NCBI GenBank assembly: GCA_037045145.1
Contig: JBAOIA010000011.1
Span: forward strand, 744,001 to 808,000
Source of the DNA: Bacteroidia bacterium
Lineage (GTDB): Bacteria; Bacteroidota; Bacteroidia; AKYH767-A; OLB10
DNA length: 64,000 bases
Direction: 5' to 3'
A model generated the notes under the pieces. The model was given only the letters and a program-made list of their open reading frames with translations, was not told the origin of the DNA and searched no databases. The translations under genes and the position numbers were made by a program. How positions within the stretch are numbered: the first letter of the stretch is position 1; the number at the start of each line of letters is the position of its first letter. This document shows positions 9,327 to 17,722 of the stretch, in pieces.

Positions 9327-9857
9327 TTACTGTGCCAGCAGCTTTTCAATGGCTGCATCTAATGCCTGTCCTCGCAAGTTGCTTCCCACAATGTATCCGT
9401 TGCCATCAATAAGCCAGTTGGCAGGTATTGAGTTTACTCTGTAAATCTGTGCTGCTTTGCTGTTCCATCCGGCAAGGTCACTCACATGGCTTGGCCAATC
9501 TAATTTATCTTGTTTGATGGCATTCATCCAGCGGTTTTTATCCTGATCAAGCGATACTCCATAAACAGTAAAGCCTTTAGCACCTTTAAATTTTTTGTCT
9601 TTATATTTATTATAGGCAGCAACAACATTAGGATTTTCCATCCGGCAAGGGCCGCACCATGATGCCCAAAAATCTATCAATACAATTTTTCCTTTCAGTG
9701 ATGAAAGTGCAATGGTTTTTCCTTCGGGTGACGTAAATGCCAGTTCAGGTGCTTTGTTACCTATGGCAATGCCTTCAATCGGCTTTTGAGCCTGTGAAAA
9801 AAATGCAGTGCCGATGATTGCCAGCGATAAGAATGTTGCTTTAAGTGTAGTTGTCAT
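9327..9857 (-). CDS. TlpA-like periplasmic thioredoxin-fold protein
   Basis: I take the Met at 9857 as start, because it leads directly into a signal peptide (MTTTLKATFLSLAIIGTAFF, SQAQ); the Met nine codons upstream only adds a charged tail. The 176-aa product has a redoxin/AhpC-TSA fold with a CGPC active site at residues 68-71 in the WASWCGPC context, and later a cis-Pro region (VNSIPANWLID). This is typical of TlpA/ResA-like thiol-disulfide oxidoreductases acting outside the cytoplasmic membrane, for example on cytochrome c or secreted disulfides. The exact substrate cannot be told. It stands alone, ended by the terminator at 9276. Confidence 0.88.
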   Translation of the reverse strand: MTTTLKATFLSLAIIGTAFFSQAQKPIEGIAIGNKAPELAFTSPEGKTIALSSLKGKIVLIDFWASWCGPCRMENPNVVAAYNKYKDKKFKGAKGFTVYGVSLDQDKNRWMNAIKQDKLDWPSHVSDLAGWNSKAAQIYRVNSIPANWLIDGNGYIVGSNLRGQALDAAIEKLLAQ

Positions 9858-9947
9858 ATTTTTAATTTTGTTTATGGCTGCCAACTATCATACCACAGTG
9901 ACAAGCCTTCATTTGTTTTTTATTAAACGCTAAAATATTAAATTGTT

Positions 9948-11255
9948 TTAAATCCTTTTGATATGGGCACCAAGTTTTATCAATCTTTCATCTATTCTTT
10001 CATAACCACGGTCTATCTGTTCAATATTGTGGATGATACTTTTGCCTTTTGCAGAAAGTGCTGCTATGAGCAAGGCAACACCCGCTCTGATGTCAGGTGA
10101 TGTCATTTCTATTCCTTTGAGTGAATGTTTGCGGTTAAGCCCTATGACTGTTGCACGGTGTGGGTCGCATAAAATAATCTGTGCCCCCATATCAATCAGT
10201 TTATCTACAAAGAACAAACGGCTTTCAAACATTTTTTGATGTATGAGTGCTGTGCCGTTTGCCTGTGTTGCTGTTACTAAAATTACACTCAGCAAATCAG
10301 GTGTCAATCCGGGCCAGATGGCATCTGCAATAGTCAGAATAGAACCATCAATAAAAGTATCTATTTCATAATTTTTTTGTGCAGGTACGTAAATATCATC
10401 CCCTTTAATTTCTAATTTTATTCCAAGGCGTTGAAATGTAGAAGGTATAATACCTAAATTGGCAACACTACAGTTTTTTATTGTTATTTCAGACTGAGTC
10501 ATAGCAGCCAAACCAATAAAACTTCCTACCTCAATCATATCGGGCAACATGGTATGCGTGCATCCTGTCATTTTGGAAACACCTGTTATGCTCAATAGAT
10601 TTGAGCCAATGCCTGAGATTTTTGCTCCCATACTGACAAGCATCTTGCAGAGTTGCTGTATGTAAGGTTCGCATGCTGCATTATAAATGGTTGTTGTTCC
10701 TTCAGCTAAGGCAGCAGCCATAATGATATTGGCTGTTCCGGTAACCGAAGCTTCGTCAAGGAGCATATATGCACCTTTTAGTTTTTTAGCCGAAACGCTG
10801 AATATTTTGGTATGAGAATCAAAATCAAATTTAGCACCCAGGTTCTGAAAACCTATGAAATGCGTATCTAAACGTCTGCGACCAATTTTGTCACCACCCG
10901 GTTTAGGTACACAGGCAATGCCAAAGCGTGACAGCAATGGACCTGCTATCATAATAGAACCTCTTAAAGATCCTGCCTGACGAATAAAATCATCTGTCTT
11001 TAAAAAATCGAGATTTATATTGTCTGACTGAAAAGTATAGCTACCGTGTTTGAGTTTTTCAATAAGCACACCCAAACTGCGTAGTAAGTCAATCAGTTTG
11101 TTTACATCTCTGATATCAGGAATGTTGTGAATGGTAACTTTCTCATCGGTCAGCAATACGGCACAAAGAATCTGTAATGCTTCGTTTTTTGCTCCCTGCG
11201 GTTCTATTTCACCTTGTAGCTGTTGCCCACCTGTAATTTCAAAACTGTTAGCCAT
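9948..11255 (-). CDS. murA: UDP-N-acetylglucosamine 1-carboxyvinyltransferase (MurA)
   Basis: 435 aa, full length for MurA, the cytoplasmic enzyme that transfers enolpyruvate from PEP to UDP-GlcNAc in the first committed step of peptidoglycan synthesis. The N-terminal GAKNE motif (Lys23) and the flexible loop PGGDKIGRRRLDTH are present. The loop carries Asp122 where most MurAs have the catalytic Cys (PGGCAIG). Asp variants in mycobacteria and chlamydiae are active but not alkylated by fosfomycin, so natural resistance is expected. It lies six bases after the DUF4290 gene and is likely co-transcribed with it. Confidence 0.95.
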   Translation of the reverse strand: MANSFEITGGQQLQGEIEPQGAKNEALQILCAVLLTDEKVTIHNIPDIRDVNKLIDLLRSLGVLIEKLKHGSYTFQSDNINLDFLKTDDFIRQAGSLRGSIMIAGPLLSRFGIACVPKPGGDKIGRRRLDTHFIGFQNLGAKFDFDSHTKIFSVSAKKLKGAYMLLDEASVTGTANIIMAAALAEGTTTIYNAACEPYIQQLCKMLVSMGAKISGIGSNLLSITGVSKMTGCTHTMLPDMIEVGSFIGLAAMTQSEITIKNCSVANLGIIPSTFQRLGIKLEIKGDDIYVPAQKNYEIDTFIDGSILTIADAIWPGLTPDLLSVILVTATQANGTALIHQKMFESRLFFVDKLIDMGAQIILCDPHRATVIGLNRKHSLKGIEMTSPDIRAGVALLIAALSAKGKSIIHNIEQIDRGYERIDERLIKLGAHIKRI

Positions 11256-11261
11256 TATTAA

Positions 11262-11873
11262 TTAATGTTGTGACGATTTTTTCTTTTTCTTTTTCTTTTT
11301 TCCACCACCATTATTATTCATGGGTCGAACATCAGCAATATATCTTAATCTGACATCTTCTTTCAGCGAAAGTTTTCCATTGGAAATTTTACGAAGATGC
11401 TCAAATATTACTTCATCATTTACATTGTCGCGGTTGTAATTAACATACGACTGTTTCATAAAATTGGCAATCATCAAAATCACCTGCTCTTTCTGCGGAC
11501 CATCTTCCATTTCGCAGGTTTTTTCTATCATGTTATAGATAATAGAGCCGTAGTGTTTGAATTTGATGCTGTAGGTAGGGTATGGAACTCTTTCAGGAGT
11601 AAGTTTTCTTTTTTCAGGCGAAGGCATAGGATAAGGAGAATCACATTGTAGCTTATAATCAGACATGATAAACAGATGATCCCAAAGTTTTATTTTGTAA
11701 TCATTATATTCTCTGATTTGCGGATTCAGCACAACCATTGCATTAACAATTGCATTTGCTGCTTTTGTTCGTTCTTCCTGGCTTTCGAGTTGAATGGCAT
11801 AGTCAATCATTCTTTGAATGTTGCGTCCATATTCCGAAATAATCAACTCAGGACGTTTGGTATTATACTCCAT
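11262..11873 (-). CDS. DUF4290 family protein
   Basis: 203 aa, recognised as the Bacteroidota-specific DUF4290 family from its start (MEYNTKRPELIISEYGRNIQ) and its conserved length. Mainly helical and soluble, with no signal peptide or membrane segment. The end is low-complexity: NNNGG followed by a Gly/Lys tail with eight consecutive Lys, encoded by an AAA/AAG-rich tract that could be prone to slippage and might bind nucleic acid or membranes. It is the promoter-proximal partner of murA, an arrangement that suggests a link to envelope growth, but the function is unknown. Confidence 0.85.
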   Translation of the reverse strand: MEYNTKRPELIISEYGRNIQRMIDYAIQLESQEERTKAANAIVNAMVVLNPQIREYNDYKIKLWDHLFIMSDYKLQCDSPYPMPSPEKRKLTPERVPYPTYSIKFKHYGSIIYNMIEKTCEMEDGPQKEQVILMIANFMKQSYVNYNRDNVNDEVIFEHLRKISNGKLSLKEDVRLRYIADVRPMNNNGGGKKKKKKKKSSQH

Positions 11874-11949
11874 AAAAATTAAGGCTAATTACCGAAGTGT
11901 AAAATTTTCAATATAAAATTTTACTTAAAACTTCAATTTTAAAAATCAG

Positions 11950-12024
11950 GGTGAAAGATGGGGCTCGAACCCACGACCCTCAGAACCACAATCTGATGCT
12001 CTAACCAGCTGAGCTACATTCACC
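11950..12024 (-). tRNA. tRNA-His (GTG anticodon)
   Basis: Read on the minus strand the segment folds into a cloverleaf. The D arm is GCTC...GAGC, the anticodon stem TCAGA/TCTGA encloses the loop TTGTGGT with anticodon GTG, and the T arm is GTGGG-TTCGAGC-CCCAT. The acceptor stem is GTGAATG paired with CTTTCAC, with one T-T mismatch at the sixth pair. An extra 5' G opposite C73 is the histidine-tRNA identity element (G-1). The 3' CCA is not encoded (CCT follows), so it must be added after transcription. Confidence 0.95.
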
Positions 12025-12205
12025 ATTAGAAAACAAATGGGCTTAACACACATTTGTAACGAGGCGCAAAAGTAATGCAAAAAAACATTTAGACAAATGA
12101 TATTTTAATTATGTTTCTTTTAATGAAGATTGTCTAATTAAAGTCATGTTCAGGAGATATTTTCAAAGAAAAACATTTTTAAATTTTTAAAACAAAAAAA
12201 GCTAT

Positions 12206-12213
12206 TACCTTTG
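12206..12213 (+). promoter_or_regulatory. Candidate promoter -7 box (TACCTTTG)
   Basis: TACCTTTG fits the Bacteroidota sigma-A -7 consensus TAnnTTTG and lies 37 bases before the start codon of the T9SS protein at 12251. A clear -33 TTG is not visible; the upstream stretch is A/T-rich. Confidence 0.55.
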
Positions 12214-12250
12214 TCCGATTAATCATGTAAAAAATTAAATTAAATAAACA

Positions 12251-14173
12251 ATGAAAAAAGGTTTACTCATTACACTTGCTTTAGGTGCAGCAGCTACGCT
12301 GAATGCTCAGGAAGCAACAAAAAAAACAAATAAGCTTGAAGCCATAGATAATGGCGTGAAGCTTAATGTTTCTCAGCGTGTGCATGGCATATCAGGTACA
12401 ACATTTACTGCAGGATGTGAAACCACTTTAGGAAGTTCTGCCAACAGTTTTACTGCAATTAACGGTGGTCGCTCCAACCTGATTTATAATCCATCGCTTA
12501 ATACCATCGCTTTCATTCACCGTGGTAACCCATCAGGTGGTGTAGGTACAAACTCAGGAGATCTTTTCTGGGATATCTCTACAGATGGTGGTGCAACATG
12601 GAACATCAATCAGGGGCCTGTATATCAACCTGTAAATTCAAATCTTGCTCGATATCCGATGGGGGCTATCTACAACCCTGCAGGAAACACAGATCCTGCC
12701 AATGCATGGGTTGCCGGTTTTGGTTCAAACACCGGTGGTAGCGGTTGGATCAGCCAATCGCACTGTACTTCTAAATTAGATGGTACCAATGCCAATCAAG
12801 AAGTTCAGGATTTTGTACAAGGTGGTTTCATGGGCGATATTCCAAGTAGCATGGAGAGTGATAACGTTGGTAACGTTTGGGTTGGCGATTTTCAGGATGA
12901 TGCAGTAGGTTCTCAGGCTTATAGCAATATTAACCTGTGGCTTACTAAAGGTGTATGGAATGGTGCTGCCAACAAGTATGATTATACAAACATTGCAGTA
13001 CCTTTTGTAGCGGATCTTGACCCTAATGACGGAACTGCATTGTTCCAAAATGAAGTAAGAAGTGTATGGTCTGCCAACAGTCAGACAGGTTATTTATTTA
13101 CTATCTCTCATTATGGCGATCCAAACTTTACTTACAGCCAAAATGCCTACATGCCATGCTTCTTCAAAACAACTGATGGTGGTGCTACTTGGACAGGACC
13201 TACAATGGTAAGTCTAAACAATATGGACACTATATTGGGTACTCCGCAAACAGGTTATGTTTGGTCAATGTTGTTTGAATTTGATGTGGTATTAGATAAT
13301 AACGACAATCCACACTTAATAAGCAATGTGTTTATGCTTGATCCTGTAGCCGGTCAATACCTTGCAGGAGCAGGAGCGTTTGGTGTGTGTGATATTTACT
13401 CTAATGACGGTGGTACCAGCTGGTTTGGTAAATTCCTTTCTACAACTCAGACTTATCAGGGTGTGTGGGATGACAATGCCGGTTCAACTGCTGCCGACAG
13501 AACACGTCCTGCCTTGAGCAGAAATGCTGCCGGTGATAAAATATTCTATGTGTATTTTGACACAGATACTATTGCCAATCCGGGTTCAGAAAACGTATTG
13601 CCTGATGCATGGTGTATAGGTTATGACTTGACAAGTGGTCTTGAAACACCATTGATGAACCTTACAGCCGGTTCATTGGCAGAGTCATCAGTAATCATAG
13701 GTAACGTTGCAATGATTTCTCAAACCAATGGAACAACTACATCTATTCCAATTACCTATCAGGAATTGTCAAACGGTACTGCCGGTACACCAAGCGTTGG
13801 AACACCTGTAACTCATAAATATGTTTGCGGACAGGTTGATGATGCAGCATTTACAGAAGTTATTGATCCATTAAGAATTACTCCACTTACAACAGTGACT
13901 GCTGTTAAAGAAATAAATAAAGTTGATGTTGGTGTTGCTTATCCAAATCCAACAAATGATGTTCTTAACATCCCAGCAAACTTCAACACTTCTTCAAATG
14001 TAACAGTAGAAGTAACTAACTTGATGGGACAGAATGTTGCCAGCTATAATTTTGGTAAATTAAGCGGAATCCAAACATTGAAACTTAACGTTTCAAATAT
14101 TGCAGCCGGTACTTATCTATACACTATCACCACAGAAGGTGCAAGAGTTACCAAACTTTTCGTAGTGAAATAA
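12251..14173 (+). CDS. T9SS-sorted BNR/Asp-box repeat protein
   Basis: 640 aa with a signal peptide (MKKGLLITLALGAAATLNAQ). Several Asp-box motifs of the S-x-D-G-G-x-T-W type are spaced along the chain: STDGGATWN, TTDGGATWTG and SNDGGTSWFG. These mark the blades of a sialidase/sortilin-like beta-propeller. The catalytic Arg triad and FRIP motif of true sialidases are not evident, so enzymatic activity should not be assumed. The C-terminus (AYPNPTNDVLNIPANF onward) is a T9SS type A domain, so the protein is exported by T9SS. It is transcribed alone, with a promoter box at 12206 and a terminator at 14193. Confidence 0.85.
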   Translation: MKKGLLITLALGAAATLNAQEATKKTNKLEAIDNGVKLNVSQRVHGISGTTFTAGCETTLGSSANSFTAINGGRSNLIYNPSLNTIAFIHRGNPSGGVGTNSGDLFWDISTDGGATWNINQGPVYQPVNSNLARYPMGAIYNPAGNTDPANAWVAGFGSNTGGSGWISQSHCTSKLDGTNANQEVQDFVQGGFMGDIPSSMESDNVGNVWVGDFQDDAVGSQAYSNINLWLTKGVWNGAANKYDYTNIAVPFVADLDPNDGTALFQNEVRSVWSANSQTGYLFTISHYGDPNFTYSQNAYMPCFFKTTDGGATWTGPTMVSLNNMDTILGTPQTGYVWSMLFEFDVVLDNNDNPHLISNVFMLDPVAGQYLAGAGAFGVCDIYSNDGGTSWFGKFLSTTQTYQGVWDDNAGSTAADRTRPALSRNAAGDKIFYVYFDTDTIANPGSENVLPDAWCIGYDLTSGLETPLMNLTAGSLAESSVIIGNVAMISQTNGTTTSIPITYQELSNGTAGTPSVGTPVTHKYVCGQVDDAAFTEVIDPLRITPLTTVTAVKEINKVDVGVAYPNPTNDVLNIPANFNTSSNVTVEVTNLMGQNVASYNFGKLSGIQTLKLNVSNIAAGTYLYTITTEGARVTKLFVVK

Positions 14174-14192
14174 TAACTAAGTAAAATCATTG

Positions 14193-14221
14193 AAAAAGGC
14201 GACCGTTTGGTCGCCTTTTTT
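14193..14221. terminator. Intrinsic terminator
   Basis: GGCGACC at 14198-14204, loop GTTT, GGTCGCC at 14209-14215, then a T-run; preceded by an A-run, so it can also act for the convergent bshB1 gene. Confidence 0.9.
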
Positions 14222-14268
14222 ATTTGCATTGATCTGCTGAAAATTTTGGTTCTATATGTTCAAGAATC

Positions 14269-14985
14269 TTAAATCAGCGTTTTTAAATCATGAATACCGG
14301 TAATACGGCTGAACAAGAAGCCCTCTGCATAATCAACGCCAATTAACCTACCAAACTCTGCCGGACGTGATTTGAGAGAATCTATAAACTCAGGACTGGA
14401 AATGTAGGTCTGTGGTTCCTTAGAAGAAATATCGTGAAACTGCGACTTATAAGCAATTATGGCCTTCATCCTATCCTCAAAAAAATCTGAAATATCAACA
14501 ACTATATCTGGTTTAAAGTAACGATCCTGAATGTAGTGGAGCACCAACTTGGGCCGCCAAGGCTGTTGTTCACGGTCTTCATAAGAAGTATTAATTTTTC
14601 TGAGCCCGGATAAAAAACAGGAGTCAGAAACCAAATTACAGCCACGACCATGATCCGGATGACGGTCTGACGGTGCATTGGTAATAACAATATCGGGCTG
14701 AAAATGACGTAAAATTTCAATAACTTTAATCCTGTGATGTTCGTCATTTTGAAAAAAACCATCTCTGAAACCAAAAAAATGACGCGTTTCAAGTCCCATA
14801 ATTTCTGCCGCTTTCATTGCTTCAGAACGTCTTAATTCGGGGTTTCCACGTGTGCCTAACTCACCATCCGTAAGGTCTGCCACACCGGTTTTATGACCCA
14901 TTTTTTTATGTTTTGCCAGTGTTCCGGAGCAGGCTAATTCTACATCGTCCGGATGGGCACCAAAGGCTAAAATATCGAGTTTCAT
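14269..14985 (-). CDS. bshB1: N-acetyl-alpha-D-glucosaminyl L-malate deacetylase (bacillithiol synthesis)
   Basis: 238 aa of the PIG-L/LmbE zinc deacetylase family. The zinc and catalytic motifs are AHPDD at residues 10-14 and HPDHGRG from about 109. The DLTDGELGTRG and RHFFGFRDGFF segments are characteristic of BshB1, which removes acetate from GlcNAc-malate in the second step of bacillithiol synthesis. A cytoplasmic soluble enzyme. The other bsh genes are not in the window. A related amidase role (mycothiol conjugate amidase-like) is less likely given the close motif match. Confidence 0.9.
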   Translation of the reverse strand: MKLDILAFGAHPDDVELACSGTLAKHKKMGHKTGVADLTDGELGTRGNPELRRSEAMKAAEIMGLETRHFFGFRDGFFQNDEHHRIKVIEILRHFQPDIVITNAPSDRHPDHGRGCNLVSDSCFLSGLRKINTSYEDREQQPWRPKLVLHYIQDRYFKPDIVVDISDFFEDRMKAIIAYKSQFHDISSKEPQTYISSPEFIDSLKSRPAEFGRLIGVDYAEGFLFSRITGIHDLKTLI

Positions 14986-15047
14986 TGATAAAAAATTTGC
15001 CCGAAATTAAGTTAAATAAGGTGTTCAATAACTTTTCAAAACTATAA

Positions 15048-15077
15048 TTGCTTTTTAGGTATTCTTTTCTACTTTTG
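15048..15077 (+). promoter_or_regulatory. Promoter of the atp operon
   Basis: TTG at 15048-15050, a 19-base spacer, then TACTTTTG at 15070-15077. This is a good match to the Bacteroidota -33/-7 pattern and lies about 30 bases before the atpB start. Confidence 0.75.
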
Positions 15078-15108
15078 CAGCCGTTTTGAAAGGGGGCAAT
15101 AAGCCTTA

Positions 15109-16260
15109 ATGTTACAAATGAAAAATCTGAATATACGCATCCTCATATCCGCTATCCTGCTTTGGCTGGTTCCTTTTGTTTCTTTTGCTCAGGAAACACA
15201 TGATTCATTGAGTACTGCAACAACTGAATCTGTAGAATCTGCAGAGTTTGATGCAGGAAAGATGATTATGAGTCACATTTCTGATGCACATGGCTGGCAC
15301 TTGTGGGGTGAAACAGAAATTCCATTACCTATCATTATTTATTCGCCAGAAAGAGGTCTTTCTGTATTTTCTTCCGGTCGCTTTCATCACGGACACAGCA
15401 CCTATAACGGTTATATGCTTAAAGAGCAAAAAATTGCCGCTGTTGACGAAATGGAAGAAACCGATGCTCACCATGCTACCCTTAACGAAGCACTCACCGC
15501 TAACCTGTATGATTTCTCTATCACAAAAAATGTTTTTGCTCTTTTCGTTAGTCTTATTTTGATGATATGGCTGTTTACTTCAATAGCCAAAGCATATAAG
15601 ACCAGACCCAATCAGGCACCTAAAGGACTTCAGTCGCTTATTGAGCCTTTAATCATTTTTGTTCGTGACGATGTCGCTAAATCAGCCATCGGACCCAAGT
15701 ATCAGAAGTATATGCCCTATTTGCTGACTGCGTTTTTCTTTATCTGGATAAATAACATGCTTGGTCTAATACCTTTAATTCCGGGAGGAGCTAACCTGAC
15801 AGGCAATATAGCCATAACCATGTCGCTGGCAGTGATGACACTCATCATTACTGTTTTCAGTGCCAACAAAAATTATTGGGTACACATTTTTGCTATGCCC
15901 GGTGTGCCAACATGGGTTTTGTTTTTGCTCACACCTATTGAAATACTAGGATTGTTTCTGAGACCATTTGTATTGATGATTCGACTTTTTGCCAACATGG
16001 CTGCCGGACACATCATTGCACTTTCATTCATCAGTTTGATTTTTATTTTTGGTGAAATGAGTGCAGGTGCCGGAATGGGCGTTGGTGTGGTATCGTTAGC
16101 CTTTATGGTCTTCATGACGTTTCTGGAATTGTTAGTAGCATTTCTGCAAGCTTATGTCTTTACACTACTTTCTGCAATTTATATTGGTGCAGCTGTTGAA
16201 GAACATCATCATGATGCCGAACATCAGGATGCTAAGGTAGAGGAAGCTTTAATTATATAA
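15109..16260 (+). CDS. atpB: F0F1 ATP synthase subunit a
   Basis: 383 aa, longer than the usual 240-270. A cleavable-looking signal sequence (MKNLNIRILISAILLWLVPF) and about 110 residues of extracytoplasmic, His/Asp/Glu-rich sequence precede the membrane part. The conserved domain has five or six helices, including GLFLRPFVLMIRLFANMAAG, whose Arg292 is the essential proton-channel arginine. The His-rich C-terminus (EEHHHDAEHQDAK) is cytoplasmic or periplasmic. ATG 15118 is an alternative start. It forms the proton path with the c-ring and heads the operon atpBEFHAG. Confidence 0.95.
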   Translation: MLQMKNLNIRILISAILLWLVPFVSFAQETHDSLSTATTESVESAEFDAGKMIMSHISDAHGWHLWGETEIPLPIIIYSPERGLSVFSSGRFHHGHSTYNGYMLKEQKIAAVDEMEETDAHHATLNEALTANLYDFSITKNVFALFVSLILMIWLFTSIAKAYKTRPNQAPKGLQSLIEPLIIFVRDDVAKSAIGPKYQKYMPYLLTAFFFIWINNMLGLIPLIPGGANLTGNIAITMSLAVMTLIITVFSANKNYWVHIFAMPGVPTWVLFLLTPIEILGLFLRPFVLMIRLFANMAAGHIIALSFISLIFIFGEMSAGAGMGVGVVSLAFMVFMTFLELLVAFLQAYVFTLLSAIYIGAAVEEHHHDAEHQDAKVEEALII

Positions 16261-16290
16261 TTGATTTCTAAATTCTAAATAATAAATAAC

Positions 16291-16545
16291 ATGTTATCAA
16301 CCATCTTATTAGAAGTAGCAGGCAACCTGGGAATAGGTTACGGTGTGGCTGCTTTGGGTGCCGGACTTGCAGCATTAGGTGCAGGTGTAGGTATTGGCCG
16401 TATTGGCGGCAGTGCTGTAGAAGCTATTGCTCGTCAGCCGGAAGCATCAGGCGACATTCGTGCCAACATGATCCTTACCGCTGCTCTCGTTGAAGGTGCT
16501 GCCTTCTTCGCAATGGTAGTTGGATTGCTTGTAGTATTCAAGTAA
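16291..16545 (+). CDS. atpE: F0F1 ATP synthase subunit c
   Basis: 84-aa hairpin of two membrane helices joined by the polar loop ARQPE. The ion-binding carboxylate is Glu68 in ALVEGAAFF. The residue after it is Gly rather than Ser/Thr, and helix 1 lacks the Gln of sodium-binding rings, which points to protons as the coupling ion. Helix 1 is rich in GxGxGxG-type spacing for tight ring packing. The gene begins 30 bases after atpB. Confidence 0.96.
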   Translation: MLSTILLEVAGNLGIGYGVAALGAGLAALGAGVGIGRIGGSAVEAIARQPEASGDIRANMILTAALVEGAAFFAMVVGLLVVFK

Positions 16546-16631
16546 TTCATTACAACATTTCCTGTGCAGGTAACGATTGGTTGTCTGTACAGGAAAATTT
16601 AAATTAAAATTAAAACAAAAAAGAAATATAC

Positions 16632-17126
16632 ATGGAACTGCTAAAGCCCGCATTTGGTTTAACATTTTGGATGGTACTGGGATTCCTTATCGTCCTGTTT
16701 CTGCTTACAAAATTTGCATGGAAGCCCATTCTTAATGCACTCAACGAACGGGATAAGTCTATCGAAGATGCTTTGAATGCTGCCATAAAAGCAAAAGATG
16801 AAATGGCAAACCTTAAAGCTGACAATGAAAAATTGTTGGCAGAAGCACGTCAGGAAAGAGATAAAATTCTTAAAGAAGCACGTGTAACCAAGGATAACAT
16901 CATTAACGAAGCTCGTGACAAAGCAACCGCAGAAGCCGATCGTTTATTGACGCTTGCACGCGAAGGTATTCATAACGAAAAAATGGCTGCTATCACCGAT
17001 TTAAAAAATCAGGTGGCTTTGCTTTCTGTTGAAATTGCAGAGAAAATAATGAAGCAGCAACTTGCAGACGATGGCAAACAAAAAGCCCTCGTTGCCGATT
17101 TGCTGAAGGATGTAAAAATGAATTAA
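16632..17126 (+). CDS. atpF: F0F1 ATP synthase subunit b
   Basis: 164 aa: one N-terminal membrane helix (FWMVLGFLIVLFLLT) and a long charged amphipathic helix typical of the peripheral stalk. It links subunit a to the delta subunit. Only one b-type gene is present, so the stalk should be a homodimer. Ten bases separate it from atpH. Confidence 0.95.
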   Translation: MELLKPAFGLTFWMVLGFLIVLFLLTKFAWKPILNALNERDKSIEDALNAAIKAKDEMANLKADNEKLLAEARQERDKILKEARVTKDNIINEARDKATAEADRLLTLAREGIHNEKMAAITDLKNQVALLSVEIAEKIMKQQLADDGKQKALVADLLKDVKMN

Positions 17127-17136
17127 TCGAACAGCA

Positions 17137-17691
17137 ATGGAAACAAAAGTTGCCGGACGTTATGCCAAATCACTACTTGGATTGGCAATAGAGCAAAAAA
17201 CCGAGCAGAAAATTTATGCCGATATGGAGCTGGTGGTTTCGACAATTTCGTCAAGCCGCGAACTTGCCTTATTGCTCCGTAATCCAATTATCAACACAGA
17301 CAAAAAGCAAAATATTCTCTCTTTGATTTTTAAAGGTAAAGTATCTGATGTTACCTATGCTTTTATGAACATCATCGTTGCAAAAAGAAGAGAAGGATAT
17401 CTTGAAGATATTACACGCCAGTTTATCAGTCTTTACAAAGCGCATGTAGGAATAGCTACAGCAGTTGTTTCAACACCATTTAAATTAGATGACACATTGC
17501 GCGCAGAAATAATGAAAATAGTTTCTGCCGAGGCTAAAGGTAAAGTTGAATTGGTTGAAGAAATAGACAAGGATTTGATTGGAGGATTTGTGTTGAAGAT
17601 GAATAATAAGCAGGTTGACACAAGCATAGAAACAAAACTACGTGAAATTCGCAGAGAATTAAAGATTAACCTTTACGAGAAAAATTATTAA
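17137..17691 (+). CDS. atpH: F0F1 ATP synthase subunit delta
   Basis: 184 aa, the usual length for OSCP/delta. The N-terminal helical domain begins with AGRYAKSLLGLAIEQ, and the C-terminal signature DLIGGFVLKMNNKQVDTSI fits the family. It connects the b-stalk to the top of F1. Standard position between atpF and atpA. Confidence 0.95.
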   Translation: METKVAGRYAKSLLGLAIEQKTEQKIYADMELVVSTISSSRELALLLRNPIINTDKKQNILSLIFKGKVSDVTYAFMNIIVAKRREGYLEDITRQFISLYKAHVGIATAVVSTPFKLDDTLRAEIMKIVSAEAKGKVELVEEIDKDLIGGFVLKMNNKQVDTSIETKLREIRRELKINLYEKNY

Positions 17692-17722
17692 AATATTCTA
17701 TAAAATTTAAAATTCAAAAACA

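Noticed and set aside
12251..14173. Sialidase enzyme call
   Set aside because: Asp-box repeats are present, but the catalytic Arg triad is not evident; kept as a propeller protein.
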